A stretch of 64,000 nt of DNA from Xenorhabdus thuongxuanensis (lineage in GTDB: Bacteria; Pseudomonadota; Gammaproteobacteria; Enterobacterales; Enterobacteriaceae), in contig NZ_MKGR01000001.1 of assembly GCF_001908095.1 (NCBI RefSeq), positions 1 through 64,000 of the forward strand, written 5' to 3'. The position numbers and the translations under genes were made by a program. The notes under the pieces were generated by a model, which was not told the DNA's origin, did not search any database, and saw only the letters and a list, made by a program, of their open reading frames with translations. This document shows positions 58,703 to 64,000 of this stretch, piece after piece. Position 1 is the stretch's first letter. Each line of letters starts with the position of its first letter.

Positions 58703-60005
58703 GTGCCTGTACCTTGGCTCCGAAATCATTAATCGCTAACCATTCCGCTGGCAAACCAGAGAAATCCGCTTCTGCGACGCCCAACCTTACTGCTTGATCC
58801 ACCAAGATACGTGCCACATCAAAATGGCGTTTATGTGGATACTGGGCAAGGTAATCACGCAGTACAGCCCCCAAATCCAGAGGAAGTTTTGCCTGTTGGT
58901 AAACTGCCAGCGCCTGCTCTATCATTTCAGCTAATTGCTCATTGATTTCACTAAACTCTTCGTATTCCATTTCTGGCGGTAATTCTCCCATTACCTCTTC
59001 ATTGCGTAGAGTTAGCGCTTCGTCACGCATATCCAGAAAACGTTCTGCATTAGCGACAGTCAGAGCCCACGGGCTGTCAAAATGGTGTTGAATGGATTGA
59101 CGAAGACGCTGGGCAAAAATGCGGTTTTTATCCATATCAATGGCGGTTCGGATAAATTTGTGAACGTGGCGGTCATAACCTATCCACAAATCAATGGTTT
59201 GCTGCCCCCAACTAATAATGCGATCCAGTTTGCTTTGCAAGTCAAAAACCAGTTTATCCACCAGCTCAGAACCGCTGCTGTCCATATTCGCGGCCTGGAT
59301 GCGTAATAGATTAGCCTGCAATTTATCGCCCGCAGCTTCCAACGTATCCTGAAGTTCCCGCAGTGTGCCGGAGGTTTCAGACAGCAATTGTTCGCAATTA
59401 GCGATAGCAGCCTGCCAATCCTGATTAAGTAGTGCGGCGATATCGGTTTTTACGCTGTTTTGCTGTTCATCCATCAAGCGCTGGGACATATCGATGCTGT
59501 CAAAAATTTCAGCTACAGAATATTTGAGAGGAGCAAAAACATTGCGGTGCCAATGTAATTCATCACCCCCTTCTTCGGCTGCCTCTGCCGCTCGGTGCAA
59601 TTCGTTAGCAACGATGGATAACTGCATAGAAAGACGCAACGTGGAGAATTCACGCTGGCGAATGTAATAATCACTGATGCCAATTCCCAGTGGAGTCAGG
59701 CGATAAATGGCATTGCCATCCGCCAATTCACTGGTAAAACGGTTAAGTAACTTCTGGCGAACCATATCATTAATAGCATTATTCGCCCTGACAGATACCG
59801 CTTCCGAAGTCTGCTCAAAACCTTTACATACTTCACGAAAGGCATCCACCAGCTCCCCTTCACTCATTTCACCGTCAAGCCGTTCACTGTTCAATACGGC
59901 AATAGCCAACAAAAAAGCCAACCGTTCTGGTGGCAACGAAATTGAAAAATCATTTTTTCTGGCCCAGGACACAAGTTCAGGAACCGTCTGGGAATATTCA
60001 CTCAT
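58683..60005 (-). CDS. mukF: Condensin kleisin subunit MukF
   Basis: A 440-residue kleisin that joins two MukB heads and dimerises. The N-terminal winged-helix dimerisation domain ([20 protein letters not shown], about 1-110), helical middle region and C-terminal MukB-head-binding domain (ending [13 protein letters not shown]) are present, and the length equals E. coli MukF. It overlaps the cmoM stop by 4 bp (ATGA), so translation is coupled. Confidence 0.97.
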   Translation of the reverse strand: MSEYSQTVPELVSWARKNDFSISLPPERLAFLLAIAVLNSERLDGEMSEGELVDAFREVCKGFEQTSEAVSVRANNAINDMVRQKLLNRFTSELADGNAIYRLTPLGIGISDYYIRQREFSTLRLSMQLSIVANELHRAAEAAEEGGDELHWHRNVFAPLKYSVAEIFDSIDMSQRLMDEQQNSVKTDIAALLNQDWQAAIANCEQLLSETSGTLRELQDTLEAAGDKLQANLLRIQAANMDSSGSELVDKLVFDLQSKLDRIISWGQQTIDLWIGYDRHVHKFIRTAIDMDKNRIFAQRLRQSIQHHFDSPWALTVANAERFLDMRDEALTLRNEEVMGELPPEMEYEEFSEINEQLAEMIEQALAVYQQAKLPLDLGAVLRDYLAQYPHKRHFDVARILVDQAVRLGVAEADFSGLPAEWLAINDFGAKVQAHVIDTY

Positions 60006-60787
60006 AATTCGCTCTTTAAGGTAGGCTTGCGCGCCATCACATGAATATAACGTCCCAGGCTAATATAGGGCTCCTGCCTGCAATAACGCTGTTCAAGTTC
60101 AAGCAACGCTGGAAAATCTGTGTCTTGTAATTGACGACTTTGCAGGTAATCGTGAAAAACTCTCACGCCCGTTTTACCTGTTATTTCCATCTTAAGTTCA
60201 GTTAGCCATTGATATACCTGTTCCGGTATTAATGGGTTTTGTGGCGATAGAGAACGTTTTCGACGACGCTGGATATTAGGTGTCGCCAAATGAAAATTAC
60301 CCAAGATAGCGTTACGCATGACCAGCCCATTAGCATTATAAAACATTAATGAAAGTGCACCACCGGGCGTTATTATCTTTTCCAATGTTTCTATTGCCTC
60401 TTTTTGGTCGGTGATCCACTCCAATACAGCATGAAATAAAATCAGATCAACGGGCTGTTCAATATGCTGGTGAATTTCCTGTACCGGGCTTTGGATAAAT
60501 TGCATCTGATCGAGAACACCCCGCTCTTCGGCGTTATGTTCCGCTCTCTGGATCATCTCTTTTGATAAATCACAAAGTATGACCTGATGTCCCAATTCAG
60601 CTAATTGGCAGGCCATATTACCTTCACCTCCCCCCGCATCCAAAATGCGCAAAGGACGTTGAGGCAAATGATTCAGCAATTCGTTAATATCCTGCCAGAC
60701 AACGGCCTGCCTGATTTTACCTTTGGTTGTGCCGTAAATATTACGCGAAAATTTGTCTGCAATATCATCGAAATTGCGATCCCGCAT
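60002..60787 (-). CDS. cmoM: tRNA 5-carboxymethoxyuridine methyltransferase CmoM
   Basis: A 261-residue SAM-dependent enzyme that methylates cmo5U34 to mcmo5U in tRNAs. ATG 60787 gives [20 protein letters not shown], the family start; an ATG five codons upstream is possible. The SAM-binding motifs [20 protein letters not shown] and [13 protein letters not shown], and the conserved end [17 protein letters not shown], are intact. It is the first gene of the muk operon, as in E. coli (smtA). Confidence 0.95.
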   Translation of the reverse strand: MRDRNFDDIADKFSRNIYGTTKGKIRQAVVWQDINELLNHLPQRPLRILDAGGGEGNMACQLAELGHQVILCDLSKEMIQRAEHNAEERGVLDQMQFIQSPVQEIHQHIEQPVDLILFHAVLEWITDQKEAIETLEKIITPGGALSLMFYNANGLVMRNAILGNFHLATPNIQRRRKRSLSPQNPLIPEQVYQWLTELKMEITGKTGVRVFHDYLQSRQLQDTDFPALLELEQRYCRQEPYISLGRYIHVMARKPTLKSEL

Positions 60788-60955
60788 GAAAAACCGCCCC
60801 ATTTATAAGCTAAGTTTAATTTATCTATTGAGTAGTTATGCTATCTACCGCTATTTTTACTACTATTATTTTGGCACAATAACCGTTTAATTAACTACTT
60901 TTAGCCTTAAATTCGCCATTGCGCGATTGCAATTTAACCAACCCAAGGCCAATCA

Positions 60956-61783
60956 ATGTTATTTTTGCTAAAAAAATATATCGGCTCGCTATTAATGCCC
61001 TTACCGCTGATTATTATCGTCTCTTTTGCAGCCCTGCTATTACTATGGTTCACCCGCTGGCAAAAAACAGGAAAAACCATTTTATCACTCAGTTGGTTGG
61101 CATTACTTTTATTTAGTTTACAGCCCATCGCGGATAAACTCTTACTCCCTGTCGAGGGAAAATATGTTCAGCGCTATGAACCAGGCACAACACCTATCAC
61201 TCCCGTAAAATATATTGTGGTTCTTGGGGGAGGTTTTACTTATAACCCCCAATGGGCTCCCAGCGCCAACCTTATCAATAATAGCTTGCCCAGAGTGACG
61301 GAGGGGATTCGGTTATATCATCTCAATCCTGGTGCTAAAATGATTTTTACTGGCGGTAAAGGCGTAAATGCCATTAGTAGTGCCGAAATTGCTGCTATGG
61401 TAGCACAATCTATGGGAATTCCTGTAGAAGACACCATAGCATTAAAAAAACCCTTGGATACAGAAGAAGAAGCTGCTGAAGTTGAAAGAGTCATCGGGCA
61501 ACAACCTTTCATTCTAGTTACTTCTGCCAGTCATATGGAAAGATCTCTCAAGTTTTTTGCACAACGAGGTCTGCATCCAATTGCAGGCCCTGCCAATCAG
61601 TTGGCTGTCACAACGCCTTTATATTCGTGGGAAAAATATCTTCCTTCTTCCTACTATCTATCACACACTGAGCGTGCCTGGTATGAGACATTAGGGCGCA
61701 TCTGGCAGGCTATTAAACCTGTAAGTCAGGATATGCGCATTGAAAACTCAGAGGATTTTCAGAAAAAAGCTAATGAGAAATAA
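60956..61783 (+). CDS. elyC: Envelope biogenesis factor ElyC (YcbC)
   Basis: A 275-residue inner-membrane protein. Two N-terminal helices (SLLMPLPLIIIVSFAALLLL and TILSLSWLALLLFSLQPIAD) are followed by a DUF218 domain in the periplasm (YIVVLGGGFTYNPQWAPSAN, GAKMIFTGGKG, KPLDTEEEAAEVERVIG, LVTSASHMERSLKFF). In E. coli it supports peptidoglycan and cyclic enterobacterial common antigen synthesis at low temperature. It is divergent from cmoM. Homology over the whole length is clear. Confidence 0.94.
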   Translation: MLFLLKKYIGSLLMPLPLIIIVSFAALLLLWFTRWQKTGKTILSLSWLALLLFSLQPIADKLLLPVEGKYVQRYEPGTTPITPVKYIVVLGGGFTYNPQWAPSANLINNSLPRVTEGIRLYHLNPGAKMIFTGGKGVNAISSAEIAAMVAQSMGIPVEDTIALKKPLDTEEEAAEVERVIGQQPFILVTSASHMERSLKFFAQRGLHPIAGPANQLAVTTPLYSWEKYLPSSYYLSHTERAWYETLGRIWQAIKPVSQDMRIENSEDFQKKANEK

Positions 61784-61810
61784 CATCAGCATTGGAAATG
61801 AAACGTAAGA

Positions 61811-61847
61811 AAAGAGAATGCGGTATTAACGTTACCGCATTCTCTTT
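61811..61847. terminator. Bidirectional terminator between elyC and kdsB
   Basis: Fourteen-base perfect stem AAAGAGAATGCGGT / ACCGCATTCTCTTT, loop ATTAACGTT, with A- and T-rich flanks, between convergent genes. Confidence 0.9.
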
Positions 61848-61886
61848 TAAATCATACCCAATTGATCGCCATATTAGACAAGAAAA

Positions 61887-62636
61887 TCAGAGCGTAGCAA
61901 AAACTTTTCTGACAGCTTCCAGATCTTCTGGTGTATCAACACCTGCACCAGGCGCTTGCAGTGCTTTTGCAACATGAATTTTTTCACCGTACCAAAGCAC
62001 CCTTAATTGTTCGAGCATTTCGATACTTTCCAATGGACTCGGTTCCCACTGAATATAGCGTCGAATAAACCCTGCCCGATACGCATAAATTCCAATATGA
62101 CGCAAGAAGTGGTCTCCAATACTCTCTGTTGATTGCATAAAACGATCACGTTCCCACGGGATAGTCGCGCGAGAAAAATAGAGAGCATAACCTTGCGAAT
62201 TCATTACAACTTTGACAGCATTAGGATTAAATGCCTCTTCCGCATCTTGGATCTGCACGGCAAGCGTTGCCATCCCTGCATTACTGCTAGCCAAATTATC
62301 AGCCACCTGCTTGATGATCTGTTCTGGAATAAGGGGTTCATCACCCTGAACATTCACAATAATGTCATCATCAGCAAATTGGTATTTATCGATAACCTCA
62401 GCCAAACGCTCTGTACCTGAATGGTGACTTTCGCGTGTCATGCAAGCCTCACCGCCTGCGGCAGTCACTGCATCAAAAACTTCTTGATTATCTGTCGCCA
62501 CAATAACCCGATCAGCACCAGAACGGGCAGCCCGTTCCATCACACGCACAACCATTGGCTTACCATGAATATCAGCCAATGGTTTTCCAGGTAAACGGGT
62601 TGAGGAAAAACGTGCCGGAATGATAACGGTAAACAT
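61887..62636 (-). CDS. kdsB: CMP-KDO synthetase (3-deoxy-manno-octulosonate cytidylyltransferase)
   Basis: A 249-residue cytoplasmic enzyme that activates KDO with CTP for lipopolysaccharide inner-core synthesis. The nucleotide-binding start [20 protein letters not shown], the motif [13 protein letters not shown] with the metal-binding aspartate, and [13 protein letters not shown] with WEPSPLE-type context are intact. E. coli ycbJ, between elyC and kdsB there, is missing here. It starts 3 bp after the ycaR stop, so both are co-transcribed. Confidence 0.97.
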   Translation of the reverse strand: MFTVIIPARFSSTRLPGKPLADIHGKPMVVRVMERAARSGADRVIVATDNQEVFDAVTAAGGEACMTRESHHSGTERLAEVIDKYQFADDDIIVNVQGDEPLIPEQIIKQVADNLASSNAGMATLAVQIQDAEEAFNPNAVKVVMNSQGYALYFSRATIPWERDRFMQSTESIGDHFLRHIGIYAYRAGFIRRYIQWEPSPLESIEMLEQLRVLWYGEKIHVAKALQAPGAGVDTPEDLEAVRKVFATL

Positions 62637-62639
62637 GAA

Positions 62640-62819
62640 TTATTGATTTTCCTCTGTAGGCAAGGCACGTGCTTCATTCTCTAACAACACAGGGATGCCA
62701 TCACGGAAGGGAAAAGCGAGACGATCAAACTTGCAAATCAGTTCAAAGTTTTCTTTATCATAACTGAGCTTGCCGTGACATAGCGGACAAGCAATGATTT
62801 CGAGTAAACGGTGATCCAT
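62640..62819 (-). CDS. ycaR: Trm112-family protein YcaR
   Basis: A small gene of 59 codons: [20 protein letters not shown], then [20 protein letters not shown] and [16 protein letters not shown]. It is the UPF0434/Trm112 family with a CxxC pair (CPLCHG) and a single later cysteine, so a full four-cysteine zinc site is not evident. The role is unproven; family members elsewhere are small activators of methyltransferases. GGGGGATAT lies before ATG. Located between lpxK and kdsB as in E. coli. Confidence 0.93.
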   Translation of the reverse strand: MDHRLLEIIACPLCHGKLSYDKENFELICKFDRLAFPFRDGIPVLLENEARALPTEENQ

Positions 62820-62946
62820 ATATCCCCCAAGTAACGGGTCCTAAATTTGATGTGGCTCAGAATACCATAAGCAATGTATCACCGTTAACTTTGTTGCTTT
62901 GTTTAATTTCCCTTATTTTGTTTAGTATGGTGAGAATAGCCCAGTA

Positions 62947-63942
62947 TTATTGGCGAGCATTTAATTCTGGAAGTAAGTTACAGATATCATCCAATACCTT
63001 TTGCCCTTTTTCCTCTGGAAATTCAGCGTGTACAGGTAAATACCACCAGTTAGGTTGCGCAAATTGGAAACATTTAACCGCATCTTTTTCTGTCATCAAT
63101 AAATTTTGATCACTATTTGCCAGAGCCAATAATTGAGATTTTTCGTACGCCTGATGATCAGCAAAAGCGTGTGTTTTCTGTAAATTAGCCCCTAATTGCT
63201 GTAATGTTGCAAAAAAACGCGGGGGATGACCAATCCCAGCCATCGCAATACCATTGGGAATATCAGTGACTTTTCGTGTTTCCCCTGTCAGCAAATTAAC
63301 TACCAAATTGCCTTTGAGGGTCATGGGTAATTCACCGGCTTCTGGTGTTCCACCATTAACGATGATGGTATTAACACTATTCAAGCGCCCCGCCAATTCT
63401 CGCATAGGGCCAGCAGGTAGCCAGCAGCCATTACCAAAACGACGAACGCCATCAATCACCACAATCTCATAATCACGCTGCAAGGCATAATGTTGAAGGC
63501 CATCATCGGTAATGACAATATCAACCGGAGCGTGTGCCAATAATGCCTGAATGGCTTCGGCTCGTTTTGGTGCCACCGCAACAGGTACACCAGTACGACG
63601 ACGAATTAAAACAGGTTCATCTCCTGCTTGTACCGTTGCTACTTCATCGGTAACCAGTAGCGGGTAATGTTCCGACTTCCCGCCATAACCACGCGAAACA
63701 ACGCCAACCCGATAGCCTTTTTGCTGCAACTGTTCAACCAGCCAAATAACAACCGGGGTTTTGCCATTTCCCCCTGCTGTCAAGTTACCGACAACAACAA
63801 CAGGCACTGGTGCTTTCCAGGAGCGGCTCAATCCTAGTTTATAGCTTAAACGCCGCAAACCACTTAATAGCCCATAAAGGGCTGATAATGGTAATAATAT
63901 GATGTAAAACCATGAGCGGCCTGACCATATGCGTTCAATCAT
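62947..63942 (-). CDS. lpxK: Tetraacyldisaccharide 4'-kinase
   Basis: A 331-residue membrane-associated kinase that adds the 4'-phosphate to lipid A precursor. The N-terminal helix ([18 protein letters not shown]) is followed by the P-loop [13 protein letters not shown] (about 51-63), then [29 protein letters not shown] (DDGLQ motif) and MTEKDAVKC. Its ATG overlaps the msbA stop (ATGA), as in the msbA-lpxK operon of E. coli. Confidence 0.96.
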   Translation of the reverse strand: MIERIWSGRSWFYIILLPLSALYGLLSGLRRLSYKLGLSRSWKAPVPVVVVGNLTAGGNGKTPVVIWLVEQLQQKGYRVGVVSRGYGGKSEHYPLLVTDEVATVQAGDEPVLIRRRTGVPVAVAPKRAEAIQALLAHAPVDIVITDDGLQHYALQRDYEIVVIDGVRRFGNGCWLPAGPMRELAGRLNSVNTIIVNGGTPEAGELPMTLKGNLVVNLLTGETRKVTDIPNGIAMAGIGHPPRFFATLQQLGANLQKTHAFADHQAYEKSQLLALANSDQNLLMTEKDAVKCFQFAQPNWWYLPVHAEFPEEKGQKVLDDICNLLPELNARQ

Positions 63943-64000
63943 TGGCCAAATTGCATCCTATGTAACTGTGCATATGCGCCATCATGTTGCAACAGAGTCG
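63939..64000 (-). CDS. msbA: Lipid A flippase MsbA, C-terminal end (partial)
   Basis: The last 19 codons ([19 protein letters not shown], stop TGA 63939-63941) match the C-terminus of MsbA, the ABC exporter that flips lipid A-core. The gene continues beyond the window. Identification rests on this short tail plus its 4-bp overlap with lpxK. Confidence 0.9.
   Translation of the reverse strand, partial: TLLQHDGAYAQLHRMQFGQ

Overview
The window reads as a chromosome segment from an enterobacterium of the Morganellaceae, most likely Xenorhabdus (Photorhabdus is the main alternative). The evidence is the conserved enterobacterial block sxy-sulA-ompA-matP-lonH-fabA-rmf-pqi-uup-rlmKL-ycbX-zapC-pyrD-pepN-pncB-asnS-ompF-aspC-gloC-ycbK-ldtD-mukBEF-cmoM-elyC-kdsB-ycaR-lpxK-msbA, an OpnP-like porin, AT-rich intergenic DNA and a P2-type tail cluster of the kind that makes R-type bacteriocins in this group. 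No species-level marker can be proven from sequence reading alone.

Region 1 (1-10004) is the right half of a P2-like prophage or contractile tail element, visibly richer in GC than the rest. It begins with the end of an expressed tail fibre assembly gene. A silent tail fibre module and a second assembly gene follow on the opposite strand, then a Gin/Hin-type crossover site and a serine DNA invertase. This is a Mu/P2-style phase-variable host-range switch whose left crossover lies outside the window. The silent fibre module contains a perfect 420-bp tandem repeat. Next comes a late operon with a candidate Ogr activator box, sheath (FI), tube (FII), chaperones E and E' (joined by a -1 slippery heptamer), tape measure (T), U and D, ending with ogr. 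The element ends at the 3' end of a tRNA-Leu gene, as P2 prophages end with ogr-attR.

Region 2 (10005-20334) holds a tRNA trio (Leu-UAA, Cys, Gly), pgsA, uvrC and uvrY on one strand. An accessory stretch follows: a GFA-fold protein, a small membrane protein, an EamA exporter with a divergent LysR regulator, an IS1-family remnant, a GNAT acetyltransferase and a DUF4440-like protein. It closes with the cycA permease and a tRNA-Lys with a CUU anticodon.

Region 3 (20335-22967) is a graveyard of mobile DNA next to that tRNA-Lys. It contains the C-terminal half of a tyrosine integrase, fragments of lambdoid tail genes, an IS50-like transposase start with its terminal repeat, a terminase small-subunit end and a frameshifted, truncated terminase large subunit.

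Region 4 (22968-64000) is core genome: competence regulator sxy; SOS division inhibitor sulA with a LexA box; outer-membrane proteins OmpA and an OmpF/OpnP porin with an OmpR-like site; Ter organiser matP; lonH; fabA with FadR and FabR operators; rmf; the pqiABC lipid-transport operon; ribosome-related uup and rlmKL; ycbX; zapC; pyrD; pepN; pncB; asnS; aspC; gloC; ycbK; ldtD; aphA; the cmoM-mukF-mukE-mukB condensin operon; elyC; and the msbA-lpxK-ycaR-kdsB lipopolysaccharide group. Compared with E. coli K-12, aphA is inserted between ldtD and mukB, and the ssu and elf loci are absent between pyrD and pepN.
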